NCBI GenBank assembly: GCA_964396245.1
Contig: CAYNEO010000014.1
Span: 5,593 to 69,592, forward strand
DNA: 64,000 nucleotides
DNA from: CAYNEO01 sp964396245
Lineage (GTDB): Bacteria > Zixibacteria > MSB-5A5 > GN15 > FEB-12
Reading direction: 5' to 3'
A program made the translations under genes and the position numbers. This document shows, one piece after another, positions 26,551 through 35,824 of the stretch (the stretch's first letter is position 1; each line of letters starts with the position of its first letter). The notes beneath the pieces were generated by a model. It did no database searches, had not been told where the DNA came from, and saw nothing but the letters and a program-made list of their open reading frames with translations.

Positions 26551-27675
26551 ATGCTGCAGGATTTAAGTAATTTTCTCCACGGGAGCGCCGGCAAAAGTCA
26601 GGCCGTGCTGTATTCCATTCTTTTCGCGGTGGTGGCAATCCTTGTCGGCCTGTTTATCCACTGGATCGTCTCTCTGATTCTCCGCCGGTGGCATCATCAC
26701 CGCCAGTCCAGAGGCGGTCGGGTGCGCCTCGAACTGAGTCATCTCAAGGCTCCGCTCCGCCTGCTTTTCCCGGCCGGCATTCTGGCCGCGGTCATACCGT
26801 TTCTTCAGTTCCCGCCGGGCGCCCAGAAAGTAATCGAGCGCATCATTATCCTGCTCGTCATCGCCGGCTTCGGCTGGCTCACCATACGCATTGTCTACAT
26901 CATCCGCGACATGATCCTCCACCACTACGACATCGACCAGAAAGACAACCTCCGGGCGCGCGAACTCTACACGCAGGTCCGCGTGATCGACCGGGTCGTG
27001 GCCGTGATGATCATCCTCACCACCATCGCCGTCATGCTCATGACCTTTCCCGCCGTCCGCAAACTCGGCATCAGCCTGCTGGCATCGGCCGGCGTGGTCG
27101 GGATCATTCTCGGTCTGGCCGCGCAGAAAACACTCGGCAATCTTCTCTCCGGCATCCAGATTGCCCTCGCCCAGCCGATACGTATCGATGATGTCGTCAT
27201 TGTCGAAAACGAGTGGGGGAGAATCGAGGAAATAACGCTGACCTATGTCGTCATCCGTATCTGGGACCTCAGGCGGCTCATTGTCCCGATCAGCTATTTC
27301 GTCGAGCAACCGTTCCAGAACTGGACGAGAGTTTCGGCCGATCTGCTCAAGACGGTATACGTCTACGCCGATTATCGCCTGCCCGTCTCGGAGGTGCGCG
27401 ATGAACTCAAGCGCCTTCTCGATGCCAGCGAGTACTGGGACAAGAAAGTGTGGAATCTGCAGGTGACCAACTCGACCGACCGGACGATGGAACTGCGGGC
27501 GCTGATGAGCGCGGCGGATTCGTCGGCCGGATGGAATCTCCAGTGCGAAATCCGCGAGAAACTGATCGACTTCTTACAACAACGCTTCCCCGGCTACTTA
27601 CCCCGCGTCCGATTGGAAATGGATACCAGGCCCGATCAATCGGATGAAGATAAAGCGGCGACGCAAGAGTCGTAA
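26551..27675 (+). CDS. MscS-family mechanosensitive channel
   Basis: 374 residues. Membrane helices near 23-45, 68-90, 93-115, 150-170 and the pore helix at 173-200. The pore and beta-domain signature is seen as ASAGVVGIILGLAAQKTLGN followed by LSGIQIALAQPIRIDDVVIVENEWGRIEEI. The C-terminal cytosolic vestibule domain follows. Such channels release small solutes on membrane tension and protect against hypo-osmotic shock. Followed by the tRNA-Arg gene on the opposite strand. Confidence 0.93.
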   Translation: MLQDLSNFLHGSAGKSQAVLYSILFAVVAILVGLFIHWIVSLILRRWHHHRQSRGGRVRLELSHLKAPLRLLFPAGILAAVIPFLQFPPGAQKVIERIIILLVIAGFGWLTIRIVYIIRDMILHHYDIDQKDNLRARELYTQVRVIDRVVAVMIILTTIAVMLMTFPAVRKLGISLLASAGVVGIILGLAAQKTLGNLLSGIQIALAQPIRIDDVVIVENEWGRIEEITLTYVVIRIWDLRRLIVPISYFVEQPFQNWTRVSADLLKTVYVYADYRLPVSEVRDELKRLLDASEYWDKKVWNLQVTNSTDRTMELRALMSAADSSAGWNLQCEIREKLIDFLQQRFPGYLPRVRLEMDTRPDQSDEDKAATQES

Positions 27676-27734
27676 TAAATCAATCATTTGGTGTGTCGGG
27701 TCATCGATAGGGGGCGCAAAGCCCAAAAGAAAAA

Positions 27735-27808
27735 TACGCCCAGGAGGAGTCGAACCCCCAACCTTCTGGTCCGTAGCCAGACGCTCTGTCCAATTGAGCT
27801 ATGGGCGC
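27735..27808 (-). tRNA. tRNA-Arg (anticodon ACG)
   Basis: On the minus strand the cloverleaf folds fully: acceptor GCGCCCA/TGGGCGT (G1-U72 wobble), D stem GCTC/GAGC, anticodon stem TCTGG/CCAGA with loop CTACGGA giving ACG, five-base variable loop, T stem GGGGG/CCTCC with TTCGACT loop, discriminator A. CCA is not encoded. ACG is expected to be edited to ICG by TadA and to read CGU, CGC and CGA. Confidence 0.95.
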
Positions 27809-27879
27809 ATCACATAAAAAGTGCAGACGTAAGTATACACCTTGAATAATCCTTGTCAACTGACTTTTTGGAGGGCTGT

Positions 27880-28884
27880 TTAACGGAATTGGGTGAAGTA
27901 AATAATAAGGGCGGCGAGAATCACAAAGACGAAAAAGATGCCGAATAAATATGATTTGTGAGAGCCGGAGCCGGTAACATCCGGACTCCCGCTCTCCTCC
28001 TTTTCCGCGCCGGCCAGGCGCAGTTTCTCCACCCAGGTATCCTCAACCGCAAGGACTTGGGCCGATTCGGCCGGCAGGGTGGCGACCTTAATGTCAGGCA
28101 GGGGAGACTCTTTGACCTCCAGAATTTCCAGAGCAATCACCGTCACGTTGTCAGCCCCGCCGCGATCATTGGCCATCTGTACCAGATCCTCGGTCATCTT
28201 TTCGATATTATCACGCGAACGCCGCGCGACCTCATAGATCTCATCATCGTCGGCAAAACCGCATAAACCGTCCGAGCAAAGCAGGAATACATCTCCCGGG
28301 TTGACCTTGATAATCCGGTAGTCAACCTCGACATTTTCACGCACTCCCAGGGCCCGGGTGATAACATTCTTGCCCACGAACGAGCTTGCCTCTTCCCGCG
28401 AAATACCCTGCGCTTCCTGGAATTCCTCGATCCACGAATGATCCCTCGTGAGCGGCACGAGCATCGTCTTGTCGAGCCGGTAGGCCCGGCTGTCGCCGAC
28501 ATGCGCGATCGTGGCGATATCCGCCTCGAACACGGTGGCAACCACGGTCGTTCCCATGCCGCTCTTGGCCGAGTCCGACGCGGCCATCGTGTAAATCGCA
28601 CGGTTGGCCAGCCGTATCGCTTTCAACAACACCTCGCTGCTCGGCGGCAGAATCCGTCCGATATCCAGTTCGGGCGCTTCGATCAATTCTTTCTGGAAGA
28701 CATTGAATGAATTGCGAAGTGTCTCGCCGGCCAGCATCGATGCTACCTCACCGGCCTGGTGACCTCCCATCCCATCACAAACGGCGTAAACGTGGTTGTC
28801 CGGGTCGAGATGCAAATAGTCTTCGTTGCCCGGTCTGACAAGACCTTTGTCCGTCTTACCGGCGACCTTTATTCTGAGCGGCAC
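27880..28884 (-). CDS. PP2C-type Ser/Thr protein phosphatase with C-terminal membrane anchor
   Basis: 334 residues from GTG 28884. PP2C motifs: VRPGNEDYL, CDGMGGHQAGEVAS, GMGTTVVATVF, AHVGDSRAYRL, TRDHSW, LLCSDGL and GGADNVTVIAL; the metal-binding Asp residues are present. A single C-terminal membrane helix (SYLFGIFFVFVILAALIIYF) places the catalytic domain in the cytoplasm. Start: GTG 28884 has AGGAAGGG four bases upstream; the frame to ATG 28953 adds 23 unlikely residues. It is the natural antagonist of Hanks-type kinases such as the one at 15911-20101; that link is inference. Confidence 0.9.
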   Translation of the reverse strand: MPLRIKVAGKTDKGLVRPGNEDYLHLDPDNHVYAVCDGMGGHQAGEVASMLAGETLRNSFNVFQKELIEAPELDIGRILPPSSEVLLKAIRLANRAIYTMAASDSAKSGMGTTVVATVFEADIATIAHVGDSRAYRLDKTMLVPLTRDHSWIEEFQEAQGISREEASSFVGKNVITRALGVRENVEVDYRIIKVNPGDVFLLCSDGLCGFADDDEIYEVARRSRDNIEKMTEDLVQMANDRGGADNVTVIALEILEVKESPLPDIKVATLPAESAQVLAVEDTWVEKLRLAGAEKEESGSPDVTGSGSHKSYLFGIFFVFVILAALIIYFTQFR

Positions 28885-29046
28885 AAGCCCTTCCTGGTTG
28901 GAGTTAAACGCCCAAGGTATAACGATTATATCCGATGTACCCCTGTTTCGCAAGTTTATAATTCAAATTATCGGAAGCCTTTGCCCCCGATTTGAATTCG
29001 AATTCGTAAACGCCGAAGAAAAACGCACGTTCTCTGAAAACGCAGT

Positions 29047-29072
29047 AAAAAAAACCCCGGCCGTCGCCGGGG
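29047..29072 (-). terminator. Rho-independent terminator after the surface-protein genes
   Basis: On the minus strand, CCCCGGC-GACG-GCCGGGG (29055-29072) is followed by eight T. It ends transcription of the leftward gene 29108-30124. Confidence 0.85.
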
Positions 29073-29107
29073 CTTGTAAGGTGGGGCAAATCTGAACTGG
29101 TAATTCG

Positions 29108-30124
29108 TTACTTCAGTAAGACCATCTTTCGTGTCTGGTAACCCATGTCGGTAACAACCCGGTAGAAGTACACGCCGCTGGCAAGACCGGAAGCGTCATA
29201 GGTTACCTCATGATCACCGGCTCCGAGGTTTCCGAGATCCCGGCTGTCAACATATCGACCGAGAACATCGATCACCTGAAGCTCAACGCGCGAGCGCGAC
29301 GGCAACGAGAATTGTATGGTCGTGGTCGGGTTGAACGGGTTCGGGAAATTCTGGTACACCGCGAATCCGCCCGGAAGAATAGTGCCGTCCTCGTCATCGA
29401 CATCGGTGATCGTGAAGAACAGGTCGACATTACCGTCGATTTTCACGGTCGGATCCAGCATCGAATAGACGCTGAACGACGCGTTATCGACCGTGTCGGC
29501 GCTGAACGTCGGCGAACTGATTTCAAAGTACACGTAGATCGTTTCGCCCGGCTCGGCATAGAACATCGTATCCTGAGGCAGGGTATTGAATCCCGCGAGG
29601 CTGTTCGTGGCCGAAACACCGTAGAAATCGAGCCCGTCACCGTCGTTGCGGATACCGACCTCGAAACGCACCGTGTCGTTAAATGTCACCGCTTTCGCCG
29701 TCGGCAGCTCGATCGCCGTCAGGGCGATAGTCGCGGTCGCCGAGAGACGGACATCCTTCTGTGCCTGGTCGGTGAATGTCGGATCGCCCGACACGACCGT
29801 CGCCGGTCGGCCGTTAATCTCGAAACGGATCGTATCGCCATCCTCGGCGCCTTCGTCGGGAACGGTCCCGCTCTCGTCACCATAAACAGGCATGAACCCG
29901 TAGTAGCCGGCCGTATGGACGGTATCGATTCCGCACAATACGTTGTCGGGGTCGTAGGCGGTAATAATCGAACCGGGGACAAGCGGCTGGCCAAGATAGG
30001 TCGAGGCGCTGTCGTAGAACGACGTGAAATACGGCGTCGGGCTGATCTGCGCCGTGGCGGCGCCAATGCATACCAGCGTGAGGATTCCGGTTATCAGTAG
30101 TTTTGTTAATACCAGTTTATTCAC
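29108..30124 (-). CDS. secreted surface protein with C-terminal sorting (T9SS type A-like) domain
   Basis: 338 residues, GTG start with GGTGGAG upstream. Signal peptide to about residue 25 (CIGAATAQ). Residues about 28-130 form a module also found twice in the neighbouring 1561-residue protein (VPGSIITAYDPDNVLCG ... GFMPVYGDESG ... EGAEDGDTIRFEINGRP). The middle is beta-rich. The C-terminal 85 residues are the NPFNPTTTIQFSLP ... GVYFYRVVT ... RKMVLLK sorting/FlgD-Ig-like domain. Expected to be secreted across the outer membrane or surface-attached in FCB bacteria; the secretion system is not in this window. Ligand unknown. Confidence 0.85.
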   Translation of the reverse strand: MNKLVLTKLLITGILTLVCIGAATAQISPTPYFTSFYDSASTYLGQPLVPGSIITAYDPDNVLCGIDTVHTAGYYGFMPVYGDESGTVPDEGAEDGDTIRFEINGRPATVVSGDPTFTDQAQKDVRLSATATIALTAIELPTAKAVTFNDTVRFEVGIRNDGDGLDFYGVSATNSLAGFNTLPQDTMFYAEPGETIYVYFEISSPTFSADTVDNASFSVYSMLDPTVKIDGNVDLFFTITDVDDEDGTILPGGFAVYQNFPNPFNPTTTIQFSLPSRSRVELQVIDVLGRYVDSRDLGNLGAGDHEVTYDASGLASGVYFYRVVTDMGYQTRKMVLLK

Positions 30125-30143
30125 AACTTCTCCACCATTTCTC

Positions 30144-30169
30144 TCCGGCCGGGTGTTGACCCGGCCGGA
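30144..30169 (-). other. 11-bp hairpin between the two surface-protein genes
   Basis: TCCGGCCGGGT (30144-30154) pairs perfectly with ACCCGGCCGGA (30159-30169), loop GTTG. No T-tract. It may act as a partial terminator or mRNA stabiliser in an operon. Confidence 0.55.
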
Positions 30170-30190
30170 CTTATATATGACAGCAAGAGA

Positions 30191-33100
30191 TTACTTCAAC
30201 AGCATCATCTTCCTGGTTTCAGTATACTTATCGGTTGACAGGCGGTAGAAGTAAACCCCCGAAGCAACCTGGTCACCGTTCATATCGCGGCCGTTCCAGG
30301 TCACGACATTCTCACCGGCGGTAGCCATACCGTCGAACGGTACCGCAACGACCTTACCGAGGACGTTGTACACCGTGATCGTGGCCTTGGCCGTTACCGG
30401 CATGGTGAAATTGATATTGGTCGTCGGGTTGAACGGGTTCGGGTAGTTCTGAGCCAGCGAGTACGTCGTCGGGAGCGTGTTGTCCGACGCTGTCTTGGAG
30501 GTCAGGGCGCCTACCTCGATCCTGTCGCCATTGGTGGTCCAGGTGAACCGTTCAGTGGTTTCCGCGCCGTTGACGGTCAGGTAGAACGGATCGCCTCTCT
30601 TGAGACCGGTGACACCGCTGTTATTGGCGTCGTCGGCATACACCGGCATGAACCCGAACTTGCCGGACTCCATGACGGTAAATCCGCCGATCTTCTTGCC
30701 TTCAGTGCTGTACGCGGCGATATCCGCGCCGGGCATGACCGCCTTGCCGTCAAGCGTCAGATCGGCTGAGTAGACGTTCACCCAGCTTGTGGTCGGCGTC
30801 ACGTCAGGGCGCACCAGTTTCGCGGCGGCTTCAGCCTGACGATCAACACCATGAGAGGCAACCACCGGACCCTGACCCGGGTAGATCAAGTCGCCGTCGG
30901 CGCTGACCTTGACCCAGTAACCGAAGCACGGGCCCATCTGCTCGAGCTTGTTAAACTCGGTCTGTCCCGGAACAAATATCTGGATACCGGCGTCGAACCC
31001 GTAAGCAATCATCACGTCGCCCAGGATAGATTCGAGGGCGGCATCGGGAGCCAGCGTATAGTCGGGCAGGTAACTGACCAGGTTCCATCCGGTCGTGACC
31101 GGAATCGGAGTGTTGGACAGCACCGGCAGTCCGCTCAACTCGAGCGTAATCCCGTCTGTGCAACTGGTGTCAACCTTGATCCAGTAGCCACTCATATGAT
31201 CGACATACCAGAGGGTCGAGAACTGCTGGAGATCGGGATCGTAGGTGAGACCGCCGCGTTCGAAACCGAGAATAACATCGATGCAATCCATGTACGGGCC
31301 GAGAACATCGAGAATGTTATCCGTCTCGGTGTTCACCGACCAGCTCACGAGGTTCCAGCCGGGGGCGAGGTCGCAGGTCTTGGTGATGGTGGCACCGGCT
31401 GAGAGGCAAACCTGCTTCTGAGCATATGCAGGCGGATAAATGACGTCGCCATCGGCCATTGCTTCTTCGCCGTTGACGTAGAAGCTGATGATATCGTCGG
31501 TCGTGGCGCCTTCATCGATAGCCGAACCCGCCGAGTCACGGTATACCGGCATGAAACGGTACTTGCCGGGCTCGTCGACCATCTGCTGGCCGCAGAGCAC
31601 ACCGTCCGGATCGTATGCTTCGACAATCGATCCGACCGGAAGCGGTACGCCGAGCAGGGTGTTGGTTTCGCAATAGTAATCAACCCATTGGTCGGTCGGG
31701 GTCAGTTCGGCGAGCGGATGCAGCACAATCTGCACGCCCTTGTCCCCGAAATTCAGATTGGTAACGGTGCCGGGATAGTAACCGGCCTTGTAGGCATAGA
31801 GATCGAACGGGATCGTGGTGAAATCCGCAAAAGCGAAGTTGCCGGCCCATCCGGAGCTCGTCTGTTGAATAGCCTCGCCGTACGGGAAGTCGGCATAGAG
31901 TTCCACCATGGCGCCTTCGACACTCTTGAATCCGCCGAGTCCGTCGGGTTCAACAACCCAGCCGCAGACATAATTGGCGCTCGTGTCGACCACAATAGCG
32001 CCGGCGACAAACTCAGGCGTCTTCACTTCGATGCCACCGCCGCAGTCGCGGTCAAAGAAGACCGGGTCGACTGCGAGGGGAGCTCCCAGACCAAAACTAA
32101 CCGTTCCCGGACCAATATCACACGAAACGGTGAAATGCAGATTGGCCCAGTTGTAACCGGAACCGGGGAGGAGCGGCGTGGCGGAAGTACCAACCTGTTC
32201 GCTCAGCATGACATAGGATTCGTCATTGTTAATATCCACAATGTGATCGAAATCAGCGATATCGGAACCGGCATACGATACCGAATCGAGATGTACCATT
32301 CCGGAAGTCCAGTTAAGCTGGAGCCCGGCGCCGTGCAATTCGCAGCTGCTGGCGAAAGTCACCGGTACGGTAACCTGCATGCCCGGTACAGCCGGCTCGG
32401 TGGCCACAATGACCGTATCGGAGCTCGGCGCCGGGAAGACCTGCAGATGAACGGTAAACTGCGTGAATTTCGGATCACACACGATATCGTCGGTCGACGT
32501 GACTATCACAATAGCCTCATACGTGCCCGCGGCGACACCGTTCGGGTCGACATACAGCGGTACCGTTGCCGGGGTCGCTCCCTCGAACGGGCCGGTTTCT
32601 CCGAAACTCAGCCAGGCGGCGTCGATCGGTTTCGTGGCCGTAAAGGCAAAATTCTCGTTACTGTCGGAGCTGTACACCATGACGGAATCGAAAAGCGGCG
32701 CGAGATACTCGGCGCCCTCGATGGCCGTGAAATTCACCAGCGTATCCGACACCAGCACATTGACGCACGGCTTTTCGTTAACAACGATGTTAAGACAATA
32801 CGTCGCCGACGAGAAACAGGTGTTCTCTGCGTTTTCGGCGCTGGAGAAAGTGATACAGGCCTGATATTCACCCGGCGTATCATACTGCACGTCGTAGCCC
32901 ACAATCACGGTCGCCGGGGTGACATCGCCGCTGAACGAGACGGCGAAATTGGTATCGGCATCCATCACGAAAGTGATTTCGCCGGGGCCGGAACTCGTGA
33001 CCTCCAGTGTATCGGTGAAATTCGTGGTCTCACCGGCCGTAATCTCGACGGTGGCCGCAGTATCCGAAAGGACAAGCGACGGACACGGCAATATGACCAG

Positions 33101-34876
33101 TTTCACGTAGGCATATTGCGGCGAGTTGAGCACTTCTTCCGACGACACCATGACGCTGTCAACATACGTGCCCGGACCGACTCCGGTGGCATTGATATTG
33201 ACCGTCACGTCGGAAGGCGTCGTGCCGGCCGAATCGGCAGTCAGCCCGATCCACGTGGACGCCGTGGTGGCGACAAACGCTACCGCGTATCCGCCCTGCT
33301 CGTCGACATTAAAGGTATTGGAGGGATAACTGACGTCTCCCTCGGAAATTTCAAACATCAGAGTGTCGGGCGTTATAGTCAAATACTTGCCCGGCTCATT
33401 CACTGTCAGCGTAACCGGCACCTTCAGATCTTCTTCCGCATCGACCGCTGCGATGAGAACGGTGTCCTCGTACACTCCCGCGGCGACGCCGGTCGGGTCA
33501 ACGGTAACCAGGACCTTGCCCGGCGTGGTATCGTCGGTAACATTGACAGTCGTCCACGCCTGCGTGGCGGTAGCGGCGAATATGATTTCAAATCCGCCCT
33601 GCTCGGTCACTGTCAGGCTGTCGAGCAAAGCTGTTGTCGAGCCCTCGGTAGCCGTAAAAGACAGGCTCGTCGGGTCGACCTGAAGGAACTTGGGCGGTTC
33701 CACTATGGTGAATTCCACCGGTACCTTTATCGACGCGGTCGGAGCCGCCGCACTGATGGTCACCGTATCCCGGTAAGTACCGGCGATAAGTCCGGTCGGG
33801 TCCGCCGAAACCTGGATACTGCCCGGGGTGGTGTTGTCGAGCAGGTTAACACTCAGCCACGCTTGCGCGGTCGTGGCGCTGAACGTAATCTCCGCTCCGC
33901 CCTGCTCGGTGACCGCGATCGTGTCAAGCAGTGGTCCGGTATCCCCCTGCGTGGCGTTGAAGGACAGGCTGGTCGGATCCGCAAGCAAAACCCTGGGACC
34001 CTCCACCACGAGCTGGACTTTTACCCACTGCGGCGAATTGACCGCTTCTTCCGAAGAAACCATCACGGAATCGGTATATGCTCCTTCAGAAAGCCCCGTA
34101 ATATTGACATTGACAGTTACATCGCCCGGTGTTGTTCCCGTCGGGTTGGTCAGTGAAATCCAGGAGGAAGTCTCGGAAGCAGTATAGGCGATATTATCTG
34201 CCGATGCCTCGCTTACCGTGAAATTCTGTGGGGCGGGATCAGCGTCCCCCTGGATTGCCGTAAAATCCAACTGTGATGGGGAGACCTCCAATTGCCCGGT
34301 CACCGGAACATAATCACAGTCACGAATTTCAAGGTTTGAATTGACATAGGGCAAGTAAGATTCCAGATCTGGATAATCAATGAATTGCACTTTGACACCG
34401 GCGGAGTAAACCGTATCCTTGACAAAAACGACGTCATTGACGCTCCAGTCCGAGAGGGTGAAGTTGTAAGTCGCCCAGAGACGGCGTTCCGGAGCCGGGG
34501 GAATACCGAATTTCCCCAGTCCAAAGGTGATACTCACAAACTGAAATCTGCGCTTCGCATTCGTGGAGTCCAGAGACGACCGATCATAAAAAAGAAGCTG
34601 GTCAAAGTTGTCCTTAGCCAGACTGCTTGGCGTGGCTCCGGTCATGGTCATGTTTGGATTGCTCCATGTCCATCCGATGGAAGCCGCGAACACCTGGTTG
34701 GAGTCATTGAAGGCCCAAGCTTCAAGGACGACGTTGAAATCACTGCTCGATGCACACGGCGTGATGGTAGCCTCGAGCGCCATCGTATCCATGGCGCCCA
34801 GGTCGCCTGCCGCCGCGGCCGGCACTGCCAGTGCCGTCAGCAGGCCCATGAGGATTACGACTAGTTTTAGCTTCAT
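30191..34876 (-). CDS. large secreted multidomain surface protein (BACON-like repeats, cohesin-like, sorting domain)
   Basis: 1561 residues. Signal peptide (VVILMGLLTALAVPAAAAG). After an N-terminal domain come about five to six repeats of roughly 90 residues (about 196-830) with the pattern LxFxAxxGD...VTEQGG...A..W..V...TTPG...V..DPTGxxAGxYxDTV, similar to BACON domains. Then a cohesin-like beta domain (about 845-1000), a carboxypeptidase-regulatory-like fold (CGWVVEPDGLGG..., about 1005-1075), two copies of the module shared with the 338-residue neighbour (about 1085 and 1385), and a C-terminal NYPNPFNPTTNINFTMP ... RKMMLLK sorting domain. Likely an adhesin, scaffold or glycan-binding surface protein. 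SD GGGAGG lies 11 nt before ATG 34876. Cotranscription with 29108-30124 is likely. Confidence 0.88.
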   Translation of the reverse strand: MKLKLVVILMGLLTALAVPAAAAGDLGAMDTMALEATITPCASSSDFNVVLEAWAFNDSNQVFAASIGWTWSNPNMTMTGATPSSLAKDNFDQLLFYDRSSLDSTNAKRRFQFVSITFGLGKFGIPPAPERRLWATYNFTLSDWSVNDVVFVKDTVYSAGVKVQFIDYPDLESYLPYVNSNLEIRDCDYVPVTGQLEVSPSQLDFTAIQGDADPAPQNFTVSEASADNIAYTASETSSWISLTNPTGTTPGDVTVNVNITGLSEGAYTDSVMVSSEEAVNSPQWVKVQLVVEGPRVLLADPTSLSFNATQGDTGPLLDTIAVTEQGGAEITFSATTAQAWLSVNLLDNTTPGSIQVSADPTGLIAGTYRDTVTISAAAPTASIKVPVEFTIVEPPKFLQVDPTSLSFTATEGSTTALLDSLTVTEQGGFEIIFAATATQAWTTVNVTDDTTPGKVLVTVDPTGVAAGVYEDTVLIAAVDAEEDLKVPVTLTVNEPGKYLTITPDTLMFEISEGDVSYPSNTFNVDEQGGYAVAFVATTASTWIGLTADSAGTTPSDVTVNINATGVGPGTYVDSVMVSSEEVLNSPQYAYVKLVILPCPSLVLSDTAATVEITAGETTNFTDTLEVTSSGPGEITFVMDADTNFAVSFSGDVTPATVIVGYDVQYDTPGEYQACITFSSAENAENTCFSSATYCLNIVVNEKPCVNVLVSDTLVNFTAIEGAEYLAPLFDSVMVYSSDSNENFAFTATKPIDAAWLSFGETGPFEGATPATVPLYVDPNGVAAGTYEAIVIVTSTDDIVCDPKFTQFTVHLQVFPAPSSDTVIVATEPAVPGMQVTVPVTFASSCELHGAGLQLNWTSGMVHLDSVSYAGSDIADFDHIVDINNDESYVMLSEQVGTSATPLLPGSGYNWANLHFTVSCDIGPGTVSFGLGAPLAVDPVFFDRDCGGGIEVKTPEFVAGAIVVDTSANYVCGWVVEPDGLGGFKSVEGAMVELYADFPYGEAIQQTSSGWAGNFAFADFTTIPFDLYAYKAGYYPGTVTNLNFGDKGVQIVLHPLAELTPTDQWVDYYCETNTLLGVPLPVGSIVEAYDPDGVLCGQQMVDEPGKYRFMPVYRDSAGSAIDEGATTDDIISFYVNGEEAMADGDVIYPPAYAQKQVCLSAGATITKTCDLAPGWNLVSWSVNTETDNILDVLGPYMDCIDVILGFERGGLTYDPDLQQFSTLWYVDHMSGYWIKVDTSCTDGITLELSGLPVLSNTPIPVTTGWNLVSYLPDYTLAPDAALESILGDVMIAYGFDAGIQIFVPGQTEFNKLEQMGPCFGYWVKVSADGDLIYPGQGPVVASHGVDRQAEAAAKLVRPDVTPTTSWVNVYSADLTLDGKAVMPGADIAAYSTEGKKIGGFTVMESGKFGFMPVYADDANNSGVTGLKRGDPFYLTVNGAETTERFTWTTNGDRIEVGALTSKTASDNTLPTTYSLAQNYPNPFNPTTNINFTMPVTAKATITVYNVLGKVVAVPFDGMATAGENVVTWNGRDMNGDQVASGVYFYRLSTDKYTETRKMMLLK

Positions 34877-35276
34877 CTCGAATAAAGCCTCCCGACAAAA
34901 AGTTAACGCTTATTGCTTAGTTTCAAATTGGACGTGCCGCACTGATCCGAAATTGACGACTGCCCTTGTCCGGGATATCCGTTCGCCGCCACCGCTGAAT
35001 CCGCGGGGGCAAAGTAACCTGACCGAACCGGGTGCCGGAACCGGGATACCACGTGCACTGTAAGCAGCGCCGGATAGTACTCTTCGTCAATCATGAATGC
35101 GTAAATTTTATTGCCTAGCCAGCTACGTTAGACCAAAAGAAGAAGGAAATCCTTGCAGTAGAACACACCCGGCAAGTATTCCCCTATCAACCACCTGAAT
35201 ATATCAAAATGCGCTTTAATGTCAAGGTTTTATGCCTCCTATTTATGCGCAACTTTTGCGCATATACCGCAGTTTT
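34877..35276. other. 400-bp intergenic region
   Basis: Carries the upstream region of the large surface protein and the 3' end region of the VanZ gene. A 9-bp palindrome TATGCGCAA-CTT-TTGCGCATA (35244-35264) near the VanZ stop may be its terminator. The AT-rich stretch 35095-35240 could hold the surface-protein promoter. No gene seen. Confidence 0.5.
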
Positions 35277-35651
35277 TCAGCCCTCCGGAGTCCCCTTCCG
35301 GCGATGTCTCAACCACATGAAAACAATCACCAGGACCGACCCGAGAAGGTCGGTGGCGACATCGGCTACATCCGCCTGACGGCCCGGGATAAATCGCTGA
35401 TGGTACTCATCAACCACGGCAAAAATCGATAGAAACAAGATTGACAGAAGCAAGGCCAAATTTACCCCGATTCCTTCCTTTAGACGCGAAAAAGACCGAA
35501 ATGTAAGAAACCCGAACATTGCGTACTCGATAAAATGCGCCAGCTTGTCGACCGCGAAAAATCTCACCGACGGTGTCTTTAGATTGGGGACCGATGAAAC
35601 CGCAATCACGGCGCCGGCATAGAGAATTACCGGAACATGATAGGTCAGCAT
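35277..35651 (-). CDS. VanZ-like family membrane protein
   Basis: 124 residues, four membrane helices. The VanZ signature is present: DKLAHFIEYAMFGFL and DEYHQRFIPGRQADVADVATDLLG. VanZ-like proteins are small membrane proteins, one giving low-level teicoplanin resistance; the general role is unknown. Start: ATG 35651 follows GGAG with a 4-nt gap; the frame to 35708 adds 19 non-conserved residues. Confidence 0.85.
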   Translation of the reverse strand: MLTYHVPVILYAGAVIAVSSVPNLKTPSVRFFAVDKLAHFIEYAMFGFLTFRSFSRLKEGIGVNLALLLSILFLSIFAVVDEYHQRFIPGRQADVADVATDLLGSVLVIVFMWLRHRRKGTPEG

Positions 35652-35808
35652 GTTTCTCCAGAACCCCGAATTGGTATGCCGTGAGACCATAGAGCCATTC
35701 GGTACCAAAAAACGTTGAAATGGTCAATAACAAATTACTGCTCAATCCGCATAAGGTCTCCATTAGCGCCACGTTCAATTTTTAGTGGCATACTCTCGGC
35801 ACCGGACC

Positions 35809-35816
35809 TACCTTAA
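35809..35816 (+). promoter_or_regulatory. TACCTTAA promoter element before the potassium channel gene
   Basis: TAnnTT-type -7 element 8 nt before ATG 35825, with GTGG 20 nt upstream (35785-35788). The spacing predicts a leaderless or near-leaderless mRNA. Confidence 0.4.
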
Positions 35817-35824
35817 CGGCGACC

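Noticed and set aside
31688..34156. Long plus-strand open frame (822 codons) opposite the large surface-protein gene
   Set aside because: It is the antisense frame of a real gene with GC-rich third positions; its translation is rich in Arg and His without any domain, and no SD is present.
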